Shown here: positions 50,014 through 59,916 of the stretch, piece after piece
How the letters are laid out: each line of letters opens with the position of its first letter
Numbering within the stretch: position 1 is the first letter of the stretch
From: a bacterium
GTDB taxonomy: Bacteria > RBG-13-66-14
Assembly: GCA_035528375.1 (NCBI GenBank)
Contig: DATKYS010000137.1
Coordinates: 1-64,000 of the forward strand
Direction of reading: 5' to 3'
DNA length: 64,000 nucleotides
The notes under the pieces: model-generated
The model's database searches: none
What the model saw: only the letters and a program-made list of their open reading frames with translations
Told to the model about the DNA's origin: nothing
Program-made: the position numbers and the translations under genes

Positions 50014-50262
50014 ATGTAGGACGGGGACTTCAGTCCCCGCCGCTTTTACCCCTCACCCCAACCCTTTCCCCAGAGGGGAGAGGGGGTAAAAGGCAGCCCT
50101 CACCCCCGACCCGTGCCTTGCAGACCTCCCACGGGGAGAGGGGGGCCGTTTTTAAGAAGACCCTCACCCCGGCCCGTGCCTTGCCGATTGCGATGATGCG
50201 GGCCGACCTGAACGGCGCGCCGTCGGTCGGCCCCTACGAGGGTGGTGCGCTATTCTCGACGA
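50014..50262. repeat. Cluster of intergenic hairpin repeats
   Basis: GGACGGGGACTTCAGTCCCCGCC (50018-50041), three CCTCACCCC-type copies with CCAGAGGGGAGAGGG or CACGGGGAGAGGG (50047-50185), and GGGCCGACC ... GGTCGGCCCCTACGAGGG (50200-50242), nearly identical to the copy at 28783. No gene. Confidence 0.7.
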
Positions 50263-50272
50263 CCGGTCGGCC

Positions 50273-52681
50273 TCAGATGTCCAGGTTGGCCACCTCGAGG
50301 GCGTGGGAGCGGATGAACTCCCGCCGCGGCGGCACCTGGTCCCCCATCAGCACGCTGAACATCTCGTCGGCGGCGAAGGCGTCCTCCACCGTCACCTGTA
50401 GCAGCGTCCGGCTCGCCGGGTCCATCGTCGTCTCCCAGAGCTGGTCGGGATTCATCTCGCCCAGCCCCTTGTAACGCTGGACGGAAACCTCCCGATTGCC
50501 GGTCCGGCGCAGGATTTCCAGAAGCTCCAGGGGGTCGGTCAGCTCGAACCGCTCATCCTTGCCCAGGTGGAGGGTGATGCCGGGCTTTTTCTGCGCCGGG
50601 AAATCGAGGCCGAACTCCCTCAAAGCGCCTCGGAGCTCCTCCAGCTCGGTGGCCTCACCCAGCTCCTCCGGCTCGTGCTTCCTCCATTCCGACCGCTGGC
50701 CCAAAAGGTCGGCCAGCTCCTCCCCCGCCTCGGCCTTCTCCTCCAAAAGCCCCAGCTCCTGGTCGGTGTAGGCGTATTCGATGTCGCCGGTCTCGAGGTC
50801 GCGCAGGTAGTATCGCGGCAGGCGACCGTCCCGCTCGCGGCCGAGGTATTCCTCCACGTCCAGCCCCCGACGTTCGAGACGATCGAAGGAGAGCTTCACC
50901 CGTCTGAGGTGCCTGGTCAGGCCCAGGAGGGCCTTCTCGTCGAGCTTGGCGCCGTTTATTTCCGCCCGAGCCCCCCGGCAGCCCAGCTCGAGGAGCAGAC
51001 GGTCCATCTCCCCCTCGCTCTGCATGTAGAACTCCTCGCGGCCGCGCTTGACCCGGTAGAGCGGCGGCTGGGCGATGTAGATATACCCCTGCTCCAGAAG
51101 CGGCCGCATCTGGCGGTAGAAGAAGGTCAAAAGAAGGGTGCGGATGTGGCTGCCGTCCACGTCGGCGTCGGTCATTATCACGAGCTTGTGGTAGCGCAGC
51201 CTCTCGAGCTCGAACTCCTCGGCGATGCCGGTTCCGACGGCGGTGATGATGGTGATGAGCTCGTTGTTGGAGAGAATCTTGTCCAGGCGGGCCTTCTCCA
51301 CATTCAAGATCTTCCCGCCCAGGGGAAGGATGGCCTGGTAGGCGCGGTCGCGACCCTGCTTGGCCGATCCGCCGGCCGAGGGGCCCTCCACGATGAACAG
51401 CTCGCATTTCTCCGGTTCGCGCTCCGAGCAGTCGGCGAGCACTCCGGGGAGTGAGCTCCCCTCGAGGGCGCTCTTGCGCCGGGCGAGGTTGCGGGCCTTG
51501 CGGGCCGCCTGGCGCGCCCGGGCGGACTCCAGCGACTTGGTCACAATCTTGCGGGCCGTGTCCGGGTGCTCCTCGTAGTAGAAGGTCAGCCCCTCGCCCA
51601 CTATCTGCTCGACTATCCCCTTGAGCTCGCTGTTGCCCAGCTTGGTCTTCATCTGACCCTCGAACTGGGGGTTGCCGATTCTGACGCTCACCACGGCGGC
51701 CATGCCCTCGCGGATGTCCTCGCCTAAAAGCGGCGGTTCGTCCTTCTTCAACAGGCCCTGGACCCGGGCGTAATCGTTGGTCGTCCGGGTCAGGGCGGCC
51801 CGGAAGCCGGATAGGTGGGTCCCGCCCTCCTCGGTGTTGATGTTGTTGGCGAAGGTGAAGATGTTCTCCGTGTAGCCGTCGGAGTGCTGCATGGCCACCT
51901 CGAGGGAGACCATCCCCGAGTCCTCCGTCTCCTCCCGCACGCCCTCGAGGTAGACGATGGTGGGGTAGATGGGCGTCCGGCCGGCGTTGATGTGCCCGAT
52001 GAACTCGACGATCCCGCCCGAGTAGGAGTACTGGACGCGGCGTCCGTCGCGCTCGTCGGAGAGCTCGATGGTGAGCCCCTTGTTCAGGAATGCCATCTCG
52101 CGCAGCCGCTTGGCCAGGAAGTCGAAGGAGAAATCCGTCGCCTCGAAGACCATCGGGTCCGGGATGAAGCTGATCTTGGTCCCCCGCTTCTTGGTCTTGC
52201 CGATGACGCTCACCGACCCCTGGGGTACCCCGCGGATGTAGCGCTGGTGGTGGATGTTCCCGTCGAGCTTGACCTCCACGTCGCACCAGGCGGAGAGGGC
52301 GTTGACGACGGAGACGCCCACGCCGTGCAGGCCGCCGGACACCTTGTACGTCTTCGAGTCGAACTTGCCGCCGGCGTGGAGGGTGGTCATCACCACCTCG
52401 AGGGCGGAGCGGTTCTCCTCCTTGTGGATGTCCACGGGGATGCCGCGGCCGTTGTCCACCACGGTCACCGAGTTGTCGGGGTGGATCGCGACCTCGATGT
52501 GGTCGCAGAAGCCGGCCATGGCCTCGTCCACCGAGTTGTCCACCACCTCGAAGACCAGGTGGTGCAGGCCGCGTTCGCCGGTGGAGCCGATGTACATCGC
52601 CGGGCGCTTGCGGACCGCTTCCAGGCCTTTTAACACCTGGATGTCGTCGGCGGTATATGAGTTTTTCTCGTCCTTGGGCAT
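50273..52681 (-). CDS. gyrB: DNA gyrase subunit B
   Basis: 802 residues, long form. The GHKL ATPase part has [20 protein letters not shown] and [15 protein letters not shown]. The Toprim part has [18 protein letters not shown] and [20 protein letters not shown]; the usual EGDSAGG reads EGPSAGG here. An insert of about 160 residues (550-710) lies in the Toprim region, as in proteobacterial-type GyrB. It ends [20 protein letters not shown] and [14 protein letters not shown]. With GyrA it introduces negative supercoils. It lies 24 bases after a DUF5683 gene and no dnaA or gyrA is near. Confidence 0.97.
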   Translation of the reverse strand: MPKDEKNSYTADDIQVLKGLEAVRKRPAMYIGSTGERGLHHLVFEVVDNSVDEAMAGFCDHIEVAIHPDNSVTVVDNGRGIPVDIHKEENRSALEVVMTTLHAGGKFDSKTYKVSGGLHGVGVSVVNALSAWCDVEVKLDGNIHHQRYIRGVPQGSVSVIGKTKKRGTKISFIPDPMVFEATDFSFDFLAKRLREMAFLNKGLTIELSDERDGRRVQYSYSGGIVEFIGHINAGRTPIYPTIVYLEGVREETEDSGMVSLEVAMQHSDGYTENIFTFANNINTEEGGTHLSGFRAALTRTTNDYARVQGLLKKDEPPLLGEDIREGMAAVVSVRIGNPQFEGQMKTKLGNSELKGIVEQIVGEGLTFYYEEHPDTARKIVTKSLESARARQAARKARNLARRKSALEGSSLPGVLADCSEREPEKCELFIVEGPSAGGSAKQGRDRAYQAILPLGGKILNVEKARLDKILSNNELITIITAVGTGIAEEFELERLRYHKLVIMTDADVDGSHIRTLLLTFFYRQMRPLLEQGYIYIAQPPLYRVKRGREEFYMQSEGEMDRLLLELGCRGARAEINGAKLDEKALLGLTRHLRRVKLSFDRLERRGLDVEEYLGRERDGRLPRYYLRDLETGDIEYAYTDQELGLLEEKAEAGEELADLLGQRSEWRKHEPEELGEATELEELRGALREFGLDFPAQKKPGITLHLGKDERFELTDPLELLEILRRTGNREVSVQRYKGLGEMNPDQLWETTMDPASRTLLQVTVEDAFAADEMFSVLMGDQVPPRREFIRSHALEVANLDI

Positions 52682-52705
52682 GCGGAGTGTAAACCTCCTG
52701 ATCCG

Positions 52706-53413
52706 TCAATAAACGATGGAAAGGGAAACGCCGGCGCCTGGATTTCCGCACGAGTCGGTGTAGAAGCGGGGAGCGAGCTCCACCGAAAACCCCTTCCCCG
52801 CTTCCCCGGTCCCGGTGAGCTCATCCCCGGTCTCGAAGTCGGCGAGGTGGGCGTCCACGTAAGCGTCCAGCATGGAGTACACCACGACCAGGGCGGCCAG
52901 CCAGATGTGCGTCTCGTAGTCCACCCGGTAATTTTTATAAAGATCCAGGTGGTAGTCGCGCAGGGCGAAGACGTCGGTCAAATCCGGGCTCATCCTATCG
53001 TCGGGGATATCGAAGCCTTCGAACTGACGGCGCTCGTAGGCCGCGGCGTCGGCGTAGTAAATGATGCCGTACACGGTGAGCGCCTCGAGGCCGAAGAGGA
53101 CGACCCCCTTCAGGTACTCCTCGTTGTAGAACTGTCCCCAGCCGGCGATGACCCCCGAGCGCCAGAGCGCCTCCACGGGGTCCGGCCGCCAGGGCGCCGG
53201 GGACTCGGCGGTCTCGGTCGCCGTCGCCGATTCGGTGATTTCAGTCCCCGGTTCGGACTCGACCGTTTCAGCCGCCGGTGCGGACTCGACGGAATCCGAC
53301 TCCCCGTCGGTCGGGGGCGTTTCGCCGTCGGGAACGGGGGGCTCTTCGGCCGCCAGAACCGAGAGGGGCGGCCCCGCCAGGAGGAGAAGGATCAAATGGA
53401 ACGGACGGGTCAA
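52706..53413 (-). CDS. DUF5683-family exported membrane protein
   Basis: 235 residues from TTG 53413 with GGAG 5 bases upstream. Signal peptide, then a 60-residue Glu/Ser/Thr-rich linker, then the DUF5683-type core PVEALWRSGVIAGWGQFYNE with two or three hydrophobic helices (LKGVVLFGLEALTVYGIIYY; IWLAALVVVYSMLDAYVDAH) and a C-terminal strand region. The family is common in Bacteroidota and relatives and has no known function. It lies upstream of gyrB on the same strand under one promoter. Confidence 0.75.
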   Translation of the reverse strand: MTRPFHLILLLLAGPPLSVLAAEEPPVPDGETPPTDGESDSVESAPAAETVESEPGTEITESATATETAESPAPWRPDPVEALWRSGVIAGWGQFYNEEYLKGVVLFGLEALTVYGIIYYADAAAYERRQFEGFDIPDDRMSPDLTDVFALRDYHLDLYKNYRVDYETHIWLAALVVVYSMLDAYVDAHLADFETGDELTGTGEAGKGFSVELAPRFYTDSCGNPGAGVSLSIVY

Positions 53414-53464
53414 GGGGGCTCCGGGCTCGGTCGTCGGACGGGTTTCGTGAACGTAAGTGCCTTT

Positions 53465-53493
53465 ATTTTAAATAAAATCCGTCTAAAGGTCAA
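53465..53493 (-). promoter_or_regulatory. Promoter of the DUF5683-gyrB operon
   Basis: Minus strand TTGACC (53493-53488), 17-base spacer, TAAAAT (53470-53465). A perfect TTTATTT-T-AAATAAA palindrome (53462-53476) overlaps the -10 box. Confidence 0.65.
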
Positions 53494-53599
53494 GGCGCGG
53501 GCTTTGGGATATGTGCTATATTATCAACGGATTGCGGTGTTTCATTCCCCGACTGGATGCCGCGCGGGAAGAACCGCTCCGGGTGCCGGTCGCTCCGTG

Positions 53600-53629
53600 T
53601 TGAACCGGGGGCGTTCCACGGGGTATAAT
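53600..53629 (+). promoter_or_regulatory. Promoter of the PBP1A gene
   Basis: TTGAAC (53600-53605), 18-base spacer, perfect TATAAT (53624-53629). Leader of about 100 nt. Confidence 0.6.
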
Positions 53630-53736
53630 CGGGGGGTCGCCACGGGGAACGGTGGTGCAAGACGGGTCGTAGGATAGCCGTCCGACTCCCTTTACCGTTT
53701 CCCCGATCCGTCACACTACCAACCGTTCGAGGACCG

Positions 53737-56205
53737 ATGGGTTCCGTAAAAGCCAAGCACGCCAGGGCCGATGTGTTCACCCGGATCGGCGGGTGGTTCC
53801 GCCGCCTGTTCCAGCGTCCCGTGCCCGAAACCCTGGAGAGCGGTCTCTCCCATCCCGGGGTGGAGGCGAAGGCCGGGGTCCGCGCCCGGACGGGGGCTTT
53901 CTCCTGGCGGGTGGCCGGATACGTCGTCGTCATTTCATCTTTTTTCATCATCGGGTTGGGGCTCGGTCTGGTGCACGCCTTCTCCGGCGGGTTGCCGAAA
54001 ATTTCCGGGCTGTGGAAGTTCGAGAGCTATCTGCCCACCGAGGTTTACGACGACAACGGCGAGCTGATCGCCACCTTCCTCGTAGAGCGACGTTACGTCG
54101 TGCAGATGAGCGAGATACCGGACAACCTGGTCCAAGCAACCCTGGCCATCGAGGACCAGCGCTTCTACGAGCACTGGGGGATCAACGTATGGCGCACCGG
54201 CAAGGCGGCACTCATAGACCTGATGGCCGGTGAGAAGCGCCAGGGCGCCTCGACCGTCACCCAGCAGCTGGCGCGAAACTACTTCCTCACCCTGGAGAAG
54301 AGCTGGGTGCGGAAAATCCGCGAGGCCATCCTGGCGGTCCAGATAGAGAAGGCCTACACCAAGGACGAGATACTCTACTTCTACCTGAACCAGATCTACT
54401 ACGGGCACGGTTGCTACGGGGTGGAGGCCACATCGCGGTTCTTCTTCGGCAAGCACGCGCGGGAGCTGAGCCTGCCCGAGGCGGCGCTCATCGCCGGGCT
54501 GCCCCAGAACCCCGGCGGTTACTCGCCGTACTACCACCCCGAGCAGGCCAAGCTGCGACGGAACACGGTCCTTCTGATGATGGCCGACGTGGGGTACATC
54601 ACCGAGGAGGAGCGGTCCTGGGCGGCGGCGCAGCCCATCGAGCTGGCCCAGCGTCGCCGCACCAAGTCGAAGGCCCCCTACTTCGTGGAGTACATCCGCT
54701 CCGAGCTGGAGAAGGAGTACGGCTCCAACGCCGTCTATCAGGCGGGGATGAAGGTCTACACCACCCTGGACTTGAGTATGCAGGAGCTGGCCGAAAAGCA
54801 CGTGGCCCAGGGGCTGGAGCGGGTTCAGGAGCGCTGGAACTACAAGCCGTACCCCCGCAATGACAACCTCAAGATAGAGGACCTGGAGCTGGGGCAGATC
54901 CGCTCCGGAATCGTCACCGAGCGGGACGACGAGTTCGCCTACGTGGACCTGGGCGGCGGCATCACCGGCCGCATAGACATCACCCCCCTCTACTGGCACT
55001 GGCCCAACCCGCCCGAGGTGGAGATTCAGGAGGGCGCCGAGATAGCGGTCAAGGTGACCAGCCTGGTGCGCTCCACGGGCCGGGTGGAGCTGTCCCTGGA
55101 GAAGAAACCCTACCCCCAGGCGGCGCTGGTTTCCGTAGACCCGCGGACGGGCTTCATCAAAGCCATGGTGGGCGGGTCGGACTATGACGAGAGCCAGTTC
55201 AACCGGGCCGTGTACGCCCGCCGGCAGCCCGGCTCGGCTTTCAAGGTCTTCGTGTACACCGCGGCCATAGACAACGGTTACACCGCCGCCGACACCCTTC
55301 TGGACAAGCCCTTCGTGGTCAACGCCGACGGCGTGGTCTGGGCCCCGCACAACTACTCCATGGGCTACTCGGGTCGGCCGATGACCATCCGCACCGCCAT
55401 CGCCATGTCCATCAACCTGGTGGCGGCGCGGCTGATTCTGGAGTTAGGCGTCGAGCCGGTGCGAACCTATGCCGAGCGCATGGGCATCCGCACCCCCATC
55501 GCCCACACATACTCCATCGCCCTGGGCTCCTCCGAGGTCACCCCCCTGGACATGGCCAGCGCCTTCGGCACCTTCGCCACCCTGGGCATCCACGTCGAGC
55601 CCACGGCGATAAAGCTCATCAAGGACCGCGACGGCAACGTCATCAAGGAGAACATCCCCCGGGCGGAGGTGGTCCTGCGGCGGGAGACGGCCTTCATCAT
55701 GCGCTCCATGCTGCAGGGCACCACGACCGGCGGCACCGCGGCCCGCGCCGGACGCACCTTAAAGCGCCCCTGCGCCGGAAAGACCGGCACCACCAACGAG
55801 GCGGGCGACTGCTGGTTCATCGGCTTCGTCCCCCAGCTCTGCACATCGGTCTGGGTCGGATTCGACGACCACACCTCCCTGGGCTACAACGCCACCGGCG
55901 AGTCCCATGCCGTCCCCCTCTGGAGCGACTACATGGCCGACGTGCTCCAGAACTACCCCGTCGAGGAGTTCTCCGTGCCCGAGGGGCTGAAGCTCCAGCG
56001 GTACGTGGTTTGCGGCGACTCGGGGCTCTTGGCCAACCCCGACTGCCCGCACAAGATAGGCGAGGACTTCATTGACGGCACCGCGCCCACGGCGTACTGC
56101 GACCTGCACGGCCCGGGGTCGCGGGACTTCATCGCCCACGACGCCGCCCTCGCCGCCGGTGAGACCGCGCCCGAGTACGGCTACCGGTACGATGAGGAGA
56201 AGTAG
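53737..56205 (+). CDS. Class A penicillin-binding protein (PBP1A type)
   Basis: 822 residues. A long cytoplasmic N-terminus and one helix (about 58-81) precede the glycosyltransferase domain with catalytic Glu139 in AIEDQRFYEHWG and GASTVTQQLARNYFL. A linker with OB-like strands (about 370-460; GQIRSGIVTERDDEFAYVDL) is typical of PBP1A. The transpeptidase has SxxK Ser500-Lys503 (PGSAFK), SxN Ser558-Asn560 (SIN) and KTG 682-684 (GKTGTTNEAG). It polymerises and cross-links peptidoglycan. GAGGA lies before ATG. The downstream genes are also wall related. Confidence 0.95.
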   Translation: MGSVKAKHARADVFTRIGGWFRRLFQRPVPETLESGLSHPGVEAKAGVRARTGAFSWRVAGYVVVISSFFIIGLGLGLVHAFSGGLPKISGLWKFESYLPTEVYDDNGELIATFLVERRYVVQMSEIPDNLVQATLAIEDQRFYEHWGINVWRTGKAALIDLMAGEKRQGASTVTQQLARNYFLTLEKSWVRKIREAILAVQIEKAYTKDEILYFYLNQIYYGHGCYGVEATSRFFFGKHARELSLPEAALIAGLPQNPGGYSPYYHPEQAKLRRNTVLLMMADVGYITEEERSWAAAQPIELAQRRRTKSKAPYFVEYIRSELEKEYGSNAVYQAGMKVYTTLDLSMQELAEKHVAQGLERVQERWNYKPYPRNDNLKIEDLELGQIRSGIVTERDDEFAYVDLGGGITGRIDITPLYWHWPNPPEVEIQEGAEIAVKVTSLVRSTGRVELSLEKKPYPQAALVSVDPRTGFIKAMVGGSDYDESQFNRAVYARRQPGSAFKVFVYTAAIDNGYTAADTLLDKPFVVNADGVVWAPHNYSMGYSGRPMTIRTAIAMSINLVAARLILELGVEPVRTYAERMGIRTPIAHTYSIALGSSEVTPLDMASAFGTFATLGIHVEPTAIKLIKDRDGNVIKENIPRAEVVLRRETAFIMRSMLQGTTTGGTAARAGRTLKRPCAGKTGTTNEAGDCWFIGFVPQLCTSVWVGFDDHTSLGYNATGESHAVPLWSDYMADVLQNYPVEEFSVPEGLKLQRYVVCGDSGLLANPDCPHKIGEDFIDGTAPTAYCDLHGPGSRDFIAHDAALAAGETAPEYGYRYDEEK

Positions 56206-56275
56206 GCCTGGGCTTGGCGGTGAATCGTAAATGCCAGAGACCTGTGGGTCGCCCGAATACCACGGGGGATAGAGA

Positions 56276-56845
56276 TTGGGCCTGACACCGGACGAGCAGC
56301 GTGCGGCCATCGTCCGCAACTTCCCCGCCAAGACCGGCCATGACCTGGCCTGGTGGGTTGACCTGCTGAAGAAGACAGGACCCGCGGGGAAGCGGGAGCG
56401 TACGGCCTGGCTCCAGGAAAATCACGGCCTCGGCCAGCTCTACGCCCGGGCCGTCGTCGCCGGGACGGAGAAGACCGAGGGCCGCGTCGAGCCCACGTCC
56501 GAAGAGCTGGTTGACACCCAGTACGCCGGGGCGAAGGCCGCCTTCCGTCCGATTCACGACCGGCTGGTGAAGTGGGCTCGGGCCGAGCTGCCCGACGTGC
56601 GTGTCAATCCCTGCCGGACCTACGTCTCCCTCTTCCGCCGGCACCAGTTCGCGGTCATCGCGGTGAAGCGGGACGGTATCTATTTAGGTCTGGCGCTGCC
56701 CGGTGAGGAGCCGGGCGGGGCGTGGGAGCCGGCGAAGAATCTGGGCTGCGTGCGGATCACCCACCAGTTGAGGCTCGCCGAGGCGGGCGAGGTGGACGGC
56801 GGGGTGCTTTCCTGCTTGCGGCGGGCCTACGAGGCCGACGTCTGA
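56276..56845 (+). CDS. DUF4287 and DUF5655 domain protein
   Basis: 189 residues from TTG 56276 with GGGGGA 6 bases upstream. The N-terminal ~65 residues (FPAKTGHDLAWWVDLLKKTG ... WLQENHGLGQLYARAVV) match DUF4287. The remainder (FRPIHDRLVKWARAEL ... RVNPCRTYVSLFRRHQFAVI) matches DUF5655. The pair is a common, functionally uncharacterised fusion of cytoplasmic proteins. The next gene's ribosome binding site overlaps its stop codon, so it is cotranscribed with the NlpC/P60 gene. Confidence 0.8.
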   Translation: MGLTPDEQRAAIVRNFPAKTGHDLAWWVDLLKKTGPAGKRERTAWLQENHGLGQLYARAVVAGTEKTEGRVEPTSEELVDTQYAGAKAAFRPIHDRLVKWARAELPDVRVNPCRTYVSLFRRHQFAVIAVKRDGIYLGLALPGEEPGGAWEPAKNLGCVRITHQLRLAEAGEVDGGVLSCLRRAYEADV

Positions 56846-56853
56846 GGAGTCGA

Positions 56854-58161
56854 ATGCGCTTGTTCCGGGCGGAAATTCTCTTTTTTGTATTCTGCGGCGC
56901 GGCGCTGGGGGCTACCGTCCAAAGGGTGGACTACGACCCACAGAGCCGCACGGTGCGCGTCGCAGTCCAGTCCGATACCGAGCCCACGTACAAGGATTTC
57001 GAGCTCCCCGACCCCGACCGCGTGGTCCTGGACCTGGAAAACGCATCCTTCCCCGCGAACAAATTCGAGGCCACCGTGGGCGACGGACTGGTGGCCGGTC
57101 TCCGCGCCGCCCAGAACTCCGTTGATCCCGCCGTGACCCGGGTCGTGGTGGACCTGGAGGCCGGCGTTTCGGGCTACACGGTGGGCATTACCGGTTCGGC
57201 GCCCTCCTGGTCGGTCAACCTCACCGTCATCCCCGCCGGGAGCGTCGTCGCGGTGGAGACCGAGGCTAGGCTCATCGAGGAGGCGACCCTGGAGCCGCAC
57301 GTGCTCCCCGGGGAGGAGCCGCCCCCGAAGGAGGCCCTCGTTTTCGCCGCCAGCCCCACCCCGGTGCGCGAATCGCCGGCCTCCAACGCCCGCCGGGTGA
57401 GCGAGGGGCTGGCCGGGGAGCGGGTCGAGGCCGTGGCCGAGCTGGGTGGGTGGCGCCTGGTCATCCTCACCGAGCAGGACGGCCTGGCCGGGTGGGTGCC
57501 CTCCTCTTCCCTCGTCACGGAGGGGAAGGTGGAGCGCGACGACGGCTCCGTGCGCGCGGTGCCCAATCCCCGCACCCCTCCCCCCGGCACCCCCCAGACC
57601 CCCCAGCCGAACCGGGCCCCGCTGCGCACCGAGGCCACCGATGGCTCGGCCATCATCGCCCACCTCTCCGCCGACACATCTTTCCGGGCGTACCGCCGCC
57701 GGGAGGGCTGGTATTTCGTTCAGCTCGAGGACGGCCGCGCCGGGTGGGTCGCCGCGCGGTACGTCGAGCTCGAGACCGCCGGTCCCGGCGAGGCCTGGCG
57801 CCAGGCCGTCGTGGCCACCGCAGAGAGTTACCTGGGCTCGCCCTACGTCTGGGGCGGCACCTCGAGCTCGGGCTTCGACTGCTCCGGCCTCGTGTGGCGC
57901 GTCTACAAGCAGAACGGTATCGAGGTCCCCCGCACCGCCGGCCCCCAGTACCGCGAGGGGCGGCGCGTCACCCGCGACGTACTCCTGCCCGGAGACCTGG
58001 TCTTCTTCTCCACCTACAGCGCCGGACCCAGCCACGTAGGCATCTACGCCGGGGACGACCGCTTCATTCAGGCCGACTCCTCCGACGGCGTCCGCTACTC
58101 CGACCTGGACGGCGTGTACTGGAATGACCACATCTACGGCTACTCCCGCTGGACGCCGTGA
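56854..58161 (+). CDS. AMIN-SH3-NlpC/P60 cell wall hydrolase
   Basis: 435 residues from ATG 56854; GAGGAG overlaps the preceding stop. Signal peptide, AMIN-like domain (about 22-115; RVDYDPQSRTVRVAVQ, DRVVLDLENA), two SH3b domains (about 150-220 and 250-310) and a C-terminal NlpC/P60 domain with catalytic Cys343 (FDCSGLVW) and His394 (PSHVGIYAG). The NlpC/P60 family cleaves peptide stems of peptidoglycan, usually D-Glu to diamino acid. AMIN domains target proteins to the wall or septum. Its stop codon overlaps the GTG of the next gene. Confidence 0.9.
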   Translation: MRLFRAEILFFVFCGAALGATVQRVDYDPQSRTVRVAVQSDTEPTYKDFELPDPDRVVLDLENASFPANKFEATVGDGLVAGLRAAQNSVDPAVTRVVVDLEAGVSGYTVGITGSAPSWSVNLTVIPAGSVVAVETEARLIEEATLEPHVLPGEEPPPKEALVFAASPTPVRESPASNARRVSEGLAGERVEAVAELGGWRLVILTEQDGLAGWVPSSSLVTEGKVERDDGSVRAVPNPRTPPPGTPQTPQPNRAPLRTEATDGSAIIAHLSADTSFRAYRRREGWYFVQLEDGRAGWVAARYVELETAGPGEAWRQAVVATAESYLGSPYVWGGTSSSGFDCSGLVWRVYKQNGIEVPRTAGPQYREGRRVTRDVLLPGDLVFFSTYSAGPSHVGIYAGDDRFIQADSSDGVRYSDLDGVYWNDHIYGYSRWTP

Positions 58162-59705
58162 GCGAGCTCGAACTAAAGGAACGTCATCCGATCTACCGCT
58201 TCGCCGGCTGGGCCGGCCTGGCCCTTTTGTGCATCCTGGTCGCCTTCACCTTCACCTACTTCGCCTACACCCGCCGGTTCATGATCGGGCTCTTGGCCAC
58301 GGCGGCCCTGATAGCGCCCGCGGCGCTTTTTCTCGTCTTCGCCCACGAGAAGGCGAGGCTGTGGTGGGCGAGGATTCTGGTCGCCCTCATGCCCCTCGGC
58401 CTCCTTTTCCGGTTCGGCAGCGACGAGTTCTACTTCACGCCCGCGCTCTTCATGTTCCTCATCAACCTCTTCGTGATCGTCCTCGACAAGCTGCAGGGAT
58501 ACGAGGGGGAGAAGCCTAAACCCACGCCGCTCTCCAAGCCGCTGGGTATATGGCTGGTCACGATCATCTTCTCCACCCTCGTCAGCCGGTTCGCCGTCCA
58601 CGGGGTGCTCGAGCTCATCCCCCTCCTCCTGGCCTCCACGGTCTACGTTTACGTCCGCCTCTACATCCGCGACGAGCGGGAGCTCGAGAGCCTGATCAAA
58701 GCCTTCACCGTGGGGGCCTGTTACTCCCTCGGCTCGGGGTACTTCGAGCTCATCAAGGGCGTGACCTACACGGCGGACCTCTCCCACGAGAGCCAGTCCA
58801 TATCGATGTACGCGGACGTGTTCCGGGTTGACGGGAGCTTCTACTCACCCAACTCCTTCGTCTACTTCAGCGCGTCCTGCGCCCTTTTGTACAGCGTCAT
58901 GTTCTTCTACTGGCGGAACTGGCGCTGGAAAGTATTCTCACTCGTCCTGGCCCTTTCCGGGGCGGTCCTCTCCATCTTCACCTACTCCCGCGGAGGCGTC
59001 TTCGGTCTGGCCGCCGGCATCCTGTTTCTCACCCTGGCGCTGCCGCCTCCCAAAAAGCGCCTGAAGCTCTACCTGGTGGTTGTCCCCCTCGCGCTGGCAG
59101 TGGCCCTCTGCGTCACGATACCGGTCCTGGGGTCCAGGGGGGCGGGGCTCGTTGACCCCCAGGAGCTTCAGCAGGTCGTGGTTAGCACCGAGTCGGCGGG
59201 GCAGGTGGCGGACATCACCTCATCGCTCGCCAGGCCGATAATGTGGTACCGGTCCTTCGAGTTCTGGATGAATAGTCCGGTATGGGGAATCGGCCACTCG
59301 AACTTCGAGGGGTATTTCAACCCGGTCATGCCGTATATGTTCCGCATGTTCGGGTTTTACCCCAGGCACCCGCACAACATCTTCATCTACGCTCTTCTTT
59401 CGACGGGGCTCATCGGGCTCGGGTGCCTCATCACCATCGTCGTCAAGCTGAGCAGGTACACGTTGGGCGGCATACGGCACCGCGGGACGTTCATCGGCTA
59501 CCTTTCCATCGCCCTCGGCAGCATCTGGCTTCTCACCTTCATCCAGGGGATGGTGGACGCGATTTTCGTTCTTCCCCTGACCATACCCATAGCCGGTTCC
59601 TTCTTCTTATTCCTCGCTTCGAGCACCTTCGTGATGGACGCGGTGAAGGAGCGTCTCGCGCTGGAAAAAACTACTTCCCGGGAAACGCCCGCAATCGGAC
59701 CGTAG
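58158..59705 (+). CDS. O-antigen ligase-like membrane protein
   Basis: 515 residues with about 11-12 hydrophobic helices. GTG 58158 overlaps the TGA of the NlpC/P60 gene (GTGA). The Wzy_C/O-antigen ligase pattern is visible: a YSRGGVFGLAAGILFLTLAL helix and, after a long periplasmic loop, WGIGHSNFEGYF ... HPHNIFIYALLSTGLIGLGC. This family joins O-antigen or similar polysaccharide to lipid A core or polymerises it. Given Kdo genes in the window, transfer to LPS is plausible. Which reaction it performs cannot be decided from sequence alone. Confidence 0.8.
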   Translation: MSELELKERHPIYRFAGWAGLALLCILVAFTFTYFAYTRRFMIGLLATAALIAPAALFLVFAHEKARLWWARILVALMPLGLLFRFGSDEFYFTPALFMFLINLFVIVLDKLQGYEGEKPKPTPLSKPLGIWLVTIIFSTLVSRFAVHGVLELIPLLLASTVYVYVRLYIRDERELESLIKAFTVGACYSLGSGYFELIKGVTYTADLSHESQSISMYADVFRVDGSFYSPNSFVYFSASCALLYSVMFFYWRNWRWKVFSLVLALSGAVLSIFTYSRGGVFGLAAGILFLTLALPPPKKRLKLYLVVVPLALAVALCVTIPVLGSRGAGLVDPQELQQVVVSTESAGQVADITSSLARPIMWYRSFEFWMNSPVWGIGHSNFEGYFNPVMPYMFRMFGFYPRHPHNIFIYALLSTGLIGLGCLITIVVKLSRYTLGGIRHRGTFIGYLSIALGSIWLLTFIQGMVDAIFVLPLTIPIAGSFFLFLASSTFVMDAVKERLALEKTTSRETPAIGP

Positions 59706-59758
59706 TGAATGGATTCCCCGGAGGCCCCCTGGATATATGGTCCCCCCGGGACAACCGC

Positions 59759-59788
59759 TTGACAACCCAACCCGTCCCCTGCTAGCCT
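59759..59788 (+). promoter_or_regulatory. Possible promoter of ileS
   Basis: Perfect TTGACA (59759-59764), 18-base spacer, TAGCCT (59783-59788); the -10 is weak. Confidence 0.4.
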
Positions 59789-59823
59789 GTCCCCTACTTT
59801 TTGCCGGGGGCATAGCTCGCTCT

Positions 59824-59860
59824 GCTCGGTTTACGGCTTCGCCGTCGCAGTTACGCCGAG
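59824..59860 (+). promoter_or_regulatory. Leader hairpin of ileS
   Basis: Outer CTCGG / CCGAG with inner ACGGC-TTC-GCCGT, about 60 bases before the start codon. No T-box consensus is present, so classical tRNA-dependent control is not supported. Confidence 0.35.
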
Positions 59861-59916
59861 GGCGTTGCTTCGTTTCGCGTGGGGTATATTCGTTCTGCGA
59901 TTAAAAGGGTGCGACG

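Noticed and set aside
50273-53413. Replication origin near gyrB
   Set aside because: No dnaA, dnaN, recF or repeated DnaA boxes are visible around it.
53490-53951. 153-codon minus-strand frame at the PBP promoter
   Set aside because: Covers promoter DNA and the PBP N-terminus; low-complexity, no ribosome binding site.
59706-59916. T-box riboswitch before ileS
   Set aside because: A hairpin is present, but the conserved T-box sequence and a following terminator/antiterminator pair are missing.
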